Shown piece by piece: positions 1 through 7,897 of a stretch of 32,384 nucleotides of DNA. The notes beneath the pieces are model-generated. The model saw only the letters and a program-made list of their open reading frames with translations, was not told where the DNA came from and made no database searches. Position numbers and translations under genes: made by a program. The stretch is taken from the NCBI GenBank assembly GCA_003157745.1, contig PMKM01000239.1, positions 6,746-39,129 on the forward strand, in the 5' to 3' direction. This DNA is from Bryobacterales bacterium. GTDB taxonomy: Bacteria > Acidobacteriota > Terriglobia > Bryobacterales > Bryobacteraceae. Positions within the stretch are counted from its first letter, which is position 1; the number at the start of each line of letters is the position of its first letter.

Positions 1-89
1 TCGACGGAAACTCGCTGCGCCTCGATCTCACTGCCGCCCATAACCGGCGGGTAGCTGTCCGAGATCAGCAGCAGGGAGACCGGCTTCAT
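1..89 (-). CDS. Glycosyltransferase N-terminus (partial, runs off left edge)
   Basis: Only the first 29 codons lie in the window. The translation begins MKPVSLLLISDSYPP and continues with a Gly-Gly-Ser-Glu and Glu-Ala-Gln pattern. That is the usual first beta strand and glycine-rich loop of GT4 (GT-B fold) glycosyltransferases, which use nucleotide sugars to build cell-surface glycans. The ATG at 89-87 overlaps the TGA of the methyltransferase-like gene in an ATGA arrangement, so the two are probably translationally coupled. The assignment rests on a short stretch and the acceptor cannot be guessed. Confidence 0.6.
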   Translation of the reverse strand, partial: MKPVSLLLISDSYPPVMGGSEIEAQRVSV

Positions 90-1033
90 TCCCAGACGCC
101 ACCCAATGCCGCGCCCTCCATTTCCCACCCGGTTCCGATTCGCCCCAGCAGTTCCCAGCCGCGTTCGGAGCGCCGTAAGAACGACACGTGATTGCTGAGA
201 TCGTCCTCCCAGGTGCGGCCGACGATCCAGATGCCTCCCGGCCGGAGGCTCTCAAAAGCAGCGCGGGCGCCCCGCGCCAGCTCACCAGCCGGAAAGTAGC
301 TTCGGTTGAAAATGTTCATCGTCCGCAACACGTCGCAGGCGCCCCCGGCTTCGTCAAACACGTTTCTCACTCGGAACTGGAAGTTGGCATTCCGCCGGCT
401 GAGTTCCCGCACCCTCGGATGCACGCACGAAATTCTGCGGAGACGCCAGCCGCGCTCCTGCGCGGCCTCCATCCAGTGTCCGCCAAGATCCAACTTCGCA
501 AACCGTCGTTTCGCCCACAGCGCTACCAGGCGGTTGACGGGGTAGCGTCTTGCGTCCTGATGAGCGAGCGGCACGGCGAACGGTGGCCTGACGTACTGCA
601 CTGGCAGGCCGCCCGGTTCCAGAATGTACGTCTCGCTGCCACGCGATAGTTCGATCAACTCCGCAAGAATGTCGGAGGCTTCAAATCTGGCTTCCCCAAA
701 CCTCCGGAACACCGAATCCGCCCACTCCCATGAGGTCAGACCGCTAGACACCGCGCGATCCTGGATTTCGATCGCGGAATCGGTGTCGAAGAACGTCTCC
801 ATCCACTTCATCGCGCCCGCGTCGACGTCCTGAAACCGCTGCCGGAAAGTCGTCCGAAAGGTCCCATTCGCGGAACGCATCGTGAAACTGATGTCCTCGA
901 ACGCGCGGATACTCTCCTCGCTGGGATCGTCGCCCACGTCCAGCAGGCTGTAAGCCACGCGGGCCCCGGAGCGGCGGCGGCGCTCCCCGGCCTGCAAATA
1001 TTGCTCGTGCGTGCAGTAACCAAAGCTGATCAT
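86..1033 (-). CDS. Probable class I SAM-dependent methyltransferase-like protein
   Basis: This 315-residue soluble protein has no signal peptide. The C-terminal third looks like the second half of a Rossmann methyltransferase. It has a strand followed by an acidic residue (ACDVLRTMNIFNRSYFP) and then a helix ending in LRPGG before a hydrophobic strand (IWIVGRT), the usual post-motif II pattern. A clear GxGxG SAM-binding loop is not visible, so activity is uncertain. It lies 75 bases downstream of the GH2 gene and overlaps the following glycosyltransferase by four bases, which suggests a role with that enzyme in modifying a surface glycan. The start is the first ATG after an in-frame stop and has only a poor Shine-Dalgarno match. 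Confidence 0.55.
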   Translation of the reverse strand: MISFGYCTHEQYLQAGERRRRSGARVAYSLLDVGDDPSEESIRAFEDISFTMRSANGTFRTTFRQRFQDVDAGAMKWMETFFDTDSAIEIQDRAVSSGLTSWEWADSVFRRFGEARFEASDILAELIELSRGSETYILEPGGLPVQYVRPPFAVPLAHQDARRYPVNRLVALWAKRRFAKLDLGGHWMEAAQERGWRLRRISCVHPRVRELSRRNANFQFRVRNVFDEAGGACDVLRTMNIFNRSYFPAGELARGARAAFESLRPGGIWIVGRTWEDDLSNHVSFLRRSERGWELLGRIGTGWEMEGAALGGVWE

Positions 1034-1107
1034 CTATCGACCAAACTGCCTCATTTCGTGATCCACGCGATTCCGGCCCGGTCAATCTACGCCGCCCTGC
1101 GGTCTTC

Positions 1108-3627
1108 TTACTTCTTCCGGCGCGCGACGATCTCGGTCGAGTCTTTCGCCAGTCCGTCGGATGTAGCGACAATCTTGACCCTGCCCGCTTCGCCCGGCTG
1201 CGAGCGAACGATCAGGAGCGCCATGCCGCTGAACGCCTTCCGGTGGTCGGCCTGAAACGATTCGTCCGTTGCGGCGTTGCCGTTGTCCACGGCCGCGATG
1301 GTTCCAACACCGGTAACTTCGAAATGCACCAGGTTATCCGCCATCGGGCACAGGTTGCCGTGCTGGTCTTCGATCCGCACCGTAATAAACGATAAGTCGT
1401 CGCCATCGGCCTGGATCGCGCCGCGATCCGCCGTCAGCTTCACCTTGGCCGGCGCGCCCGCGGTGCGCACTTCTTCCACCGCCACCTGCTTGCCGTTCTC
1501 ATACGCCACGGCCTTCAGCGTGCCCGGCTCGTATGGCACCTGCCAGATGCGGCGGTACTTAGTCGTGAACTTCAGAGTCTCGCTCGTCCTCTTATTCACA
1601 GGCATCTCCCATAGATCGGAGAAACGCGCCTTCTTACCCAGCGACTTACCATTGAGGAATAACTCCACTTCCTGCGCATTCGAGTAAGCCATCACGGGAA
1701 TCGTCTGCCCTTCCTTGCCTTCCCAATTCCAATGCGGCAGTAAGTGTACCATGGGCTTCGTCGTCCATTGGCTCTGGTACAGGTAGTAACGATCCTTGGG
1801 GAATCCGGCTAAGTCGATAAAGCCGAAGTAGGAACTGCGCGCCGGCCAGTCCTGCGCATTCCTATCCTGCCAATCCCAGAAGGGCGTCGGTTCGCCGATA
1901 TAGTCGAAACCGGTCCAGACGAACTCGCCGAGTACTTGGGGAAACTTCTCCTGATAGGTAAACTCGACGTCCGGACACATCGCCCACGGCGCAGCGACGG
2001 TGTCATAACTCGAAATCTGGTGCGACGCGGGGCGTTCGAAAGCCAGCATGGGCAGATGATAGACGCCGCGCGAACTGACACAGGATGCCGTCTCCGACCC
2101 GACTAAGATCCAGTCCGGATGATCCTTGAGAACTTCCTCATAGTGCGACGGCGCGTAATTCATGCCCGGGATATCCACTTCGGCGGCCATCTTATTCTTA
2201 ATCGCGTTTTGCCAGCTATTGAAGGCCGAAGTCGTCGGCCGCGTGGGATCTTCCTCGTGGAAGAACCCGGTCAGCCGCCGCGCTTCGCGCCATCCCTCCA
2301 CCTCCGGATGGTCCTGCTCGGGAATCTCGTTGCCGATGCTCCACATGATGACGCTCGGATGATTGCGGTCGCGGCGCGCCATGTCGCGCGCGTCGTCCTC
2401 CGACCAGTCGGCGAAGTACTTACTGTAGCCGTTGGGCACCTTCGGAATGCGCCACATGTCGAAGACCTCGTCCATCACCAGCAGGCCCAGCCGGTCGCAA
2501 TATTCCAGAATCTCCGGCGCAGGCGGATTGTGACTCGTGCGCAGCGCGTTGACACCGGCACCCTTCAGGATTTGCAATTGCCGTTCGATGGCGCGCCGGT
2601 TGACGGCGGCGCCGAGCGCGCCCAGGTCGTGGTGGTCGCACACGCCCTGCAATTTCAGATGGCGGCCATTCAAGGAGAAACCCTTGTCCTTATCGAATTC
2701 GATGGTGCGGATGCCGAGCGGCGTGGTGTAGCGGTCCACCGGCAGGTCGTTCTCGATCACTTCAGTCACCACCGTATACAGGTCGGGATGGTCCACGTCC
2801 CAGCGCTTCGGGTGCGGCACGGTCAGTAGCGAGGGAACGGTCAGCGGCGCCGCCGGCGCGGCCTCAGCCGGGATCGTCGCTTCGACGATACTGCGGCTCA
2901 CCATGAGACCGGCAGGATCGAGCACCGAAGTCTGCACCTTGGCCTTGACCTCCTTGCCGCTCCGGTTGCGCAACTGAGTCTTCACCGCGACCGATGCCTG
3001 CTCGTCGCTCACTTTCGGCGTAGTCACATAAGTGCCCCAATGCGCGACATACACCGCGCCAGTGACATCCAGCCACACGTTGCGATAGATACCCGCGCCC
3101 GGATACCAGCGCGACGAGTGATCCTCCGGCGTCAGCCTTACCGCAATCACGTTCGTCGCGCCATCGAAATTCAAATACTGCGTCAGGTCCAGATTGAACC
3201 CGATGTAGCCATACGGGCGCCCGCCCAGCTCATGCCCGTTCAACCACACTTTCGAATTCGACATGGCGCCGTCGAACTCTATGCTGAAGTACTTTCCCTT
3301 CGCGCCGGCCGGCAGCGCGAACGATTTGCGATACCAGCCGGTGCCGGAGATGGGCAGCGCGCCGGTGTGCGCATTGAGCCTCGGATCGAACGGCCCTTCG
3401 ATCGCCCAATCGTGCGGCAGCCGCACCGCGCGCCACGCCGAATCGTCGAACTCCGGCTTCTGCGCGCCGTCGGCTTCGCCTTTGTAGAACCGCCAGCCAT
3501 CGTTGAAACTGAGACGGCGCTCTCCGGAAAGCGTAATCGCCGGAGCAGCCGCGTTCGCCGTGGGCAGCATGGTCAGGAATGCCAGCATGCCACAAACGGC
3601 GCTGACATGGCGTCGGTAATCGCTCAT
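1108..3627 (-). CDS. Exported glycoside hydrolase family 2 (beta-galactosidase-like)
   Basis: An 839-residue secreted GH2 enzyme that should hydrolyse beta-galactosides or related hemicellulose side chains. Residues 1 to about 27 form a signal peptide ending in ANA. The GH2 order follows: a sugar-binding jelly roll (DSAWRAVRLPHDW, then WYRKSF), an immunoglobulin-like domain, the TIM barrel (NALRTSHNPP, MDEVFDMW), a DUF4982-like domain and a C-terminal Ig or invasin-like domain. The acid/base Glu is E434 in the GNE motif and the likely nucleophile is E512 in the GSET motif, followed by EFVWTGFDY. The start at 3627 has a GAGGAG ribosome site five bases upstream. An ATG ten codons earlier has no ribosome site. 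The gene follows GH115 by 40 bases and is probably in its operon. Substrate is inferred only from family and neighbour. Confidence 0.93.
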   Translation of the reverse strand: MSDYRRHVSAVCGMLAFLTMLPTANAAAPAITLSGERRLSFNDGWRFYKGEADGAQKPEFDDSAWRAVRLPHDWAIEGPFDPRLNAHTGALPISGTGWYRKSFALPAGAKGKYFSIEFDGAMSNSKVWLNGHELGGRPYGYIGFNLDLTQYLNFDGATNVIAVRLTPEDHSSRWYPGAGIYRNVWLDVTGAVYVAHWGTYVTTPKVSDEQASVAVKTQLRNRSGKEVKAKVQTSVLDPAGLMVSRSIVEATIPAEAAPAAPLTVPSLLTVPHPKRWDVDHPDLYTVVTEVIENDLPVDRYTTPLGIRTIEFDKDKGFSLNGRHLKLQGVCDHHDLGALGAAVNRRAIERQLQILKGAGVNALRTSHNPPAPEILEYCDRLGLLVMDEVFDMWRIPKVPNGYSKYFADWSEDDARDMARRDRNHPSVIMWSIGNEIPEQDHPEVEGWREARRLTGFFHEEDPTRPTTSAFNSWQNAIKNKMAAEVDIPGMNYAPSHYEEVLKDHPDWILVGSETASCVSSRGVYHLPMLAFERPASHQISSYDTVAAPWAMCPDVEFTYQEKFPQVLGEFVWTGFDYIGEPTPFWDWQDRNAQDWPARSSYFGFIDLAGFPKDRYYLYQSQWTTKPMVHLLPHWNWEGKEGQTIPVMAYSNAQEVELFLNGKSLGKKARFSDLWEMPVNKRTSETLKFTTKYRRIWQVPYEPGTLKAVAYENGKQVAVEEVRTAGAPAKVKLTADRGAIQADGDDLSFITVRIEDQHGNLCPMADNLVHFEVTGVGTIAAVDNGNAATDESFQADHRKAFSGMALLIVRSQPGEAGRVKIVATSDGLAKDSTEIVARRKK

Positions 3628-3670
3628 CGCATCTCCTCGGGAAACTCCAAATCGCATCCCTATTATCCTA
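3628..3670 (-). promoter_or_regulatory. Leader of the GH2 gene, near-copy of the GH115 leader
   Basis: The 43 bases before the GH2 ATG begin with TAGGATAAT, pass through GGAGTTTCCC and end in GAGGAGATGCG before ATGAGC. The GH115 leader has the same blocks in the same order. Here the first three bases of TAGGATAAT are also the stop codon of GH115. The block holds the ribosome binding site and perhaps a -10-like element, but no convincing -35 lies upstream. Confidence 0.45.
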
Positions 3671-6592
3671 GTACCGCGACACCCTTGCCTGCGTACCCGC
3701 CACCACCGGGTCCCGGTGATAACTCTCCGGCGGCCCCAGATAGCTCGGCTTCACGCCGCCCAGGTCGACCACCAGTTTCTCGAGCACGATGCCTGGATCC
3801 ACCATCCAAATCTTCAGTGTATGAACGCCGGAAGCAGCCAATCGGTGCGTCGAGCGCACCTTGCGAACGCCGTCTTTCACCGATGTCTCCCAGTCGCTCT
3901 GCGCGTTGTGTTCGAGAGCATCGATCACCTGCGGCGCCTCGTCGTCGAAAGAAACTGCATACCGAAGCCCGCGCCCCGGCACGAAGTTCAGCGTCGGCGA
4001 TAGAATCGCTTCCACCGCGACCGCCCCTGCATGGAAGAGATACATCCGGTATTCCAGACACGGCGCCGGGCCCGGCGGCATCACACTCGCCGCAGTCACG
4101 GGAAAGATCGACATGCCGGACAGCGTGCGGCCATAGTCGGGAATCCGCTGCCAGGTCACTGGCCCGGCGTCCGCCTTGCGCGTGTAATGTTCCGCCTCCA
4201 TCGAAACGTAGCCGGAGGTTTCGACGAAGCCCTCGACCGACGCGCGCGATGGCTGCTTCGGGTTGAAGACATCGATTTCCACCGCGATCGGCCCGGCTCC
4301 CGATCCTTCTATCGTGACAGCGCCTTTGCTCGCATCCGCCGGCGCCTTTTCCCAATCCACGCTCACCCACAGCCGCGTTTCTCTCTCAACGGAACCGCGC
4401 GTCGCGCTCAGCACGATCCACGGAGCGCTCGCAGTGGCCGTGAATTCGAACGGCGCTTGCCCGCGATTGAAAACGTCGATGAAATGCCGTGGCCGTGTGT
4501 ATGCGTCGAAGACAGGCAGCACCGCCAGCGTCTCGCTGATCGGCCACGCGGCACTCGATCCTTCTATCGCCACCCCCAGCGACGCCGCCACCGGAACCGT
4601 AAGATCCGTGACCCGCGGCATCGTATTCTTCGGCGGCTCCTGCCAGTGCGTGTATCCGATGTGGGTCTGGTCCATCATGTGGTCCCACTTGCCATGCGCC
4701 AGCTCGTGGTTGAAGCGGGCAGACAGGTCCGCATCGGCTTGAAAGAGCTGCCGCGTTCGCGCCGCCATGTCGTTCGCGCTGGCGCGTCCCTGCGCCGCGT
4801 AGAGATGGTTCTTCTCGGCCGCCACATACATCGCCGTGACGATCGCATTGGATTTCGCCGGATGCAGCACCAGTTCGAAAAACGCATCTCGCGCCGCGGC
4901 CGGCAACTCGCGCTCGATCGCTTCCGCGCGGGACACTACGGCGTCATACTCCGCCACCACACCGTCCGCTTCCCCGTAGTCGATCACGCTGTAAGTCGAC
5001 GGCTCCAGTAACTCCGGCTTGCGGCGCGCATTGTACTTCAGTGTCTTCCCGACCAGATCCGTAATCTCCGCGGCGTGCGCCGTGCCGAACTCTCTGGCCG
5101 CCCACGACTCGGTGAACTCCCCAAGCTTCTCCTTGGGCCAGCGCGCCGGATCGCGGGCCAGGCTCAAGAAGAATTCGATCGGAAACTCCATCGGCTTCAG
5201 GTCGCCTACGTTCACGATCCAGATCCGGTCCGCGCCGTAATCGAGCGCGAGATGCATCTGCTCCCACACCTTGGGAATCGGGTTCGTGTCGATCCACTTA
5301 TAATTGCGCGGACCGCCGACATAGTCGAAGTGATAATAGATGCCCGCGCCTCCGCTGCGCTTTCTTTCTTCTAAGATCGGCAGCCGGCGGATGTTACCCC
5401 AGTTATCGTCGCACCAGAGCAGAGTTACATCGTCGGGAACCCGCATCCCCTTCTCGTAATACTCCTGGACCTCCTTATAGAGTGCCCAGTCCTGTGGAAC
5501 CTTGGTCGCGTCCGGGTTGACTTCCGCGGCCAGGATCTTGCGCTGGTCGGCCACGATGCCTTCGAGCAGCGCCGTGTTCGCCTCGCGCGACATCGGCGTG
5601 TCGCCATCGCCGCGCATACCGAGCGTCACGATGCTCTCGTAATCCTTGTTGCGGCGCACGCCTTCCTGCCAAAAGGCGCGCAGCACGTCCCCATTCTTTG
5701 CATAGTCCCATGGCCCGGTTCCGTGCCGCTTCCACTCCTGCTGCGCGCGCAGCATGGGCTCATGGTGCGACGTACCCATCACGATTCCGTATTCGTCCGC
5801 CAGCCTGGCGTTCAGAGGATCGTCCTCGTTGAATGCGCTGCCCCACATCGCGGGCCAAAGGTAATTGGCCTTCAGGCGCAGCAGGAGTTCGAACACGCTT
5901 GCATAGAACTCGTGGTCGTAATTCCCGTACGTCTTCTTCACCCAACCGGAAAGGGCCGGCGCTTCGTCGTTCAGGAATATGCCGCGGTAGCGGACCGCCG
6001 GTTCGCCCTCCACATACCGCCCCGGTCTCACGAACAGCGCGTCGCGATGCTCGACCGGCACGTCTGCCCAGAAGTACCACGGCGAAACGCCTATCTGTTC
6101 GGAGAGATCGTAGATTCCGTAGATTGTTCCGCGCTTGTCGCTGCCCGCGATCACCAGCGCGGATTCGATGCCGGCCTGCGGGTGCGGCACGACTTGAATC
6201 AGGAACGATTCCCACTTACCCGCGATGCCGCTCACGTCGATTCGCCGCTCGCGAATCAACCGGTCTATGATCGCGTTCTTTCCGATCGTGCCGGCGACGA
6301 TCGTCTCGCGCGCGCCCAGTTCGAGCGGCGGCGTCAACCCCGTGACACGGGCGATATCGCCGCGCAGCGCATTCGCAGCCCTGGCGACGCCCGGGAAATC
6401 GCCCGGGTCCGCGTACACCGCCGCCACGGACTTACCGTGAACGATGGCAAAGCCACCCGCTATCGGGCTGGTTGCAACGTAGCGCGGTTGACCCAGGGCG
6501 AACAGCGCCGCCGGCAGGAAGGCCCAGATCGCGGCCCGCATGATTGCCGGAACGCCGCTCCGGCGGCTGACAGGGCTTCGGCGGTTGCTCAT
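3668..6592 (-). CDS. Exported glycoside hydrolase family 115 (xylan alpha-1,2-glucuronidase)
   Basis: GH115 enzymes remove glucuronic or 4-O-methylglucuronic acid from xylan. This 974-residue protein starts with a basic N-terminus and a hydrophobic segment (residues about 17-34) that acts as a signal peptide or anchor. Family landmarks are RGIFLNDE (203-210), NYLWPAMW (243-250), VMGTSHHEPM (271-280) and then the GPWDY and TLGMRGDGDTPM blocks. The C-terminal beta-sandwich of the family is present (YVSMEAEHYTRK onward). The start at 6592 is preceded by GGAG seven bases upstream. An ATG ten codons earlier lacks a ribosome site. It is the first gene of a unit with the GH2 enzyme, so the pair probably act together on a decorated hemicellulose. 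Confidence 0.93.
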   Translation of the reverse strand: MSNRRSPVSRRSGVPAIMRAAIWAFLPAALFALGQPRYVATSPIAGGFAIVHGKSVAAVYADPGDFPGVARAANALRGDIARVTGLTPPLELGARETIVAGTIGKNAIIDRLIRERRIDVSGIAGKWESFLIQVVPHPQAGIESALVIAGSDKRGTIYGIYDLSEQIGVSPWYFWADVPVEHRDALFVRPGRYVEGEPAVRYRGIFLNDEAPALSGWVKKTYGNYDHEFYASVFELLLRLKANYLWPAMWGSAFNEDDPLNARLADEYGIVMGTSHHEPMLRAQQEWKRHGTGPWDYAKNGDVLRAFWQEGVRRNKDYESIVTLGMRGDGDTPMSREANTALLEGIVADQRKILAAEVNPDATKVPQDWALYKEVQEYYEKGMRVPDDVTLLWCDDNWGNIRRLPILEERKRSGGAGIYYHFDYVGGPRNYKWIDTNPIPKVWEQMHLALDYGADRIWIVNVGDLKPMEFPIEFFLSLARDPARWPKEKLGEFTESWAAREFGTAHAAEITDLVGKTLKYNARRKPELLEPSTYSVIDYGEADGVVAEYDAVVSRAEAIERELPAAARDAFFELVLHPAKSNAIVTAMYVAAEKNHLYAAQGRASANDMAARTRQLFQADADLSARFNHELAHGKWDHMMDQTHIGYTHWQEPPKNTMPRVTDLTVPVAASLGVAIEGSSAAWPISETLAVLPVFDAYTRPRHFIDVFNRGQAPFEFTATASAPWIVLSATRGSVERETRLWVSVDWEKAPADASKGAVTIEGSGAGPIAVEIDVFNPKQPSRASVEGFVETSGYVSMEAEHYTRKADAGPVTWQRIPDYGRTLSGMSIFPVTAASVMPPGPAPCLEYRMYLFHAGAVAVEAILSPTLNFVPGRGLRYAVSFDDEAPQVIDALEHNAQSDWETSVKDGVRKVRSTHRLAASGVHTLKIWMVDPGIVLEKLVVDLGGVKPSYLGPPESYHRDPVVAGTQARVSRY

Positions 6593-6658
6593 CGAATCTC
6601 CAGCGGGAACTCGGGCTTGCACCTTCTTATCCTAATGCCGATGCGCCGGTTCGGCCAA
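6593..6658 (-). promoter_or_regulatory. Putative promoter and leader of the GH115-GH2 unit
   Basis: On the minus strand TTGGCC (6658-6653) is separated by 18 bases from TAGGAT (6634-6629), each matching four of six sigma70 consensus bases. The leader after it ends in CTGGAGATTCG before ATGAGC. Its blocks match those in front of the GH2 gene. The promoter reading is inference. Confidence 0.35.
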
Positions 6659-6669
6659 CGCCGGCAGGA

Positions 6670-6951
6670 TCAGAATGAACCGTCGATGATCAGGCTCAAC
6701 TGGCGCGGATCGTGCGTGGGCCCCTGGGACGCCGGTTTCTGCAGGTCGTCGTGACGGGGATTGAACTTGCGGATGAGGCGGTTCAGCGTGAGAGAAGATT
6801 CCCAGATTTCGAACAGCAGTTGACAGCGCGGGCAACCGCCCTCAGCCGCGGGTCTGCCGTCCGTGGCCGGATTGTAGCGCTTGTGGCGCCCGCATCGGCC
6901 GTCGAATTTGCGCGCTCGTATCTTCAATCGCTCGCGTGCTACCCTTTCCAA
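6670..6951 (-). CDS. Small zinc-ribbon-like protein, unknown function (TTG start)
   Basis: A 93-residue ORF with a single Cys followed about 22 residues later by a CPRC knuckle (GGCPRCQLLFEIWES), then a conserved-looking LNRLIRKF helix. This is compatible with a small zinc-binding or rubredoxin-like fold. A CxxC partner for the first half is missing (Cys-Gly-Arg-His instead), so metal binding may use His. No ATG is available. The frame is open from a TAA near 7011, and TTG at 6951 is the most reasonable start, with GGGCGG about nine bases upstream. A TATAAT box lies about 65 bases upstream. I do not recognise a named family, and the gene could be spurious. Confidence 0.4.
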   Translation of the reverse strand: MERVARERLKIRARKFDGRCGRHKRYNPATDGRPAAEGGCPRCQLLFEIWESSLTLNRLIRKFNPRHDDLQKPASQGPTHDPRQLSLIIDGSF

Positions 6952-7013
6952 CTCGCCGGTTCCGCCCTGCGCGGGCGTTCGTCCAGTAACTCGCCGGCCC
7001 GACTTACCCGCAC

Positions 7014-7042
7014 ATTATAACTCTCCACGCCGCAACCGTGCA
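7014..7042 (-). promoter_or_regulatory. Possible promoter for the small zinc-ribbon-like ORF
   Basis: A perfect TATAAT (7019-7014) stands 17 bases downstream of a weak TGCACG -35 (7042-7037), pointing toward the ORF that starts at 6951. Confidence 0.3.
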
Positions 7043-7071
7043 TGGAAACCGTCGGACAGGAGCGGTGCCGC

Positions 7072-7093
7072 CCGGCCTCCGAACGGAGGCCGG
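7072..7093. other. Strong GC hairpin
   Basis: CCGGCCTCCG and CGGAGGCCGG form a perfect 10-base inverted repeat around AA. There is no T-run on either side, so it does not look like an intrinsic terminator. It could end or cap the structured RNA candidate to its right. Confidence 0.5.
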
Positions 7094-7159
7094 AACGTGC
7101 GAGGAGGGATAGACAAAAAAGTGGTTCCAAGTGATCCGATTTCCAGCCCTGCCCACCGC

Positions 7160-7830
7160 CGTCATGATCGGCACTGAACACCGCGCTTGAGAGCACCGGA
7201 CGATTCGACGTTCCGCTCCCCCAGGGCCGTTTTCTCCAGCCTCGGGATCGATACTTCCCGGCTCGCCGCAGCCATCTCTCTCAAACCGAACCGCCGGCTC
7301 GTAACGGCCTTTCGCTCGCCCGCAACGGCTGCCCCTTTCGAGGCCTCCATTCCGGGGTCAAAGTTCCCGGCCTGCCACTTCGCCCGCTTGCCAGCCGCTT
7401 CCCCGGCCCGTTCGGCTTTTCGACTCCACTACCGCCCGCGAGTTCCTACTCGCCTCGGCTGTCTCTTCGTCTCAAGCCCGTTGCCGCTTCCGCGCCCAGC
7501 TTCCCAGGTGGCTCTCGGCCAGCCTCCACTCCCCTTCGGGACTTTTGCCTCCCTAGGGATCAGAGCGTTCAACTGACCCGGTCACCCGGCGGTCCGCCTT
7601 CCGAACCCGCCCGATCTCCGTTCGCTCCCCGCAGCCCAAAATCAAGTGAACTCAACTTACCGGCTGCGGATCAATGTTCCCGGTCCGCTACGTTTCCGGA
7701 GGCTTGCTGTTCCTCAAACCTCTTGGAACCTTCATCAATATGCGCCTGAACCCGAAAACGGTCAATCTTTTTTTGCCGTCAAAACCGCTTTTTCCTCAAG
7801 AAATTACTGCCCTGTTTCGTTCGGGTTACG
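7160..7830 (-). ncRNA. Candidate large structured non-coding RNA
   Basis: This stretch between two minus-strand genes has no convincing coding frame. Its ORFs are low-complexity Pro/Ser/Leu/Arg translations. Read on the minus strand it is purine-rich with many short stems. CCGCAGCC (7629-7636) pairs perfectly with GGCTGCGG (7662-7669), with an inner AAGT/ACTT stem. CCGGG/CCCGG closes 7352-7370. A GAAA tetraloop on a five-pair stem lies at 7331-7344. A six-pair stem is at 7438-7453, and small CGC-GGAA-GCG and CCC-GAA-GGG hairpins lie nearby. GNRA-type and purine loops favour the minus strand. Ends are approximate. I cannot name the family. Acido-Lenti-1 is one described acidobacterial RNA worth comparing. 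A repeat or dead mobile element is the main alternative. Confidence 0.4.
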
Positions 7831-7897
7831 AGCACGTCTTGTGCATCCCGCGTGGATAAAACGCGGGCGGCTGATTCTGTTCTGGCTCCGCCGCACC

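Noticed and set aside
7030..7830. Group II intron
   Set aside because: No reverse transcriptase and no domain V-like hairpin could be found.
7187..7859. Plus-strand ORFs of 60-130 residues over the hairpin-rich region
   Set aside because: Low-complexity translation, no ribosome sites, and base pairing that suits an RNA better than a protein.
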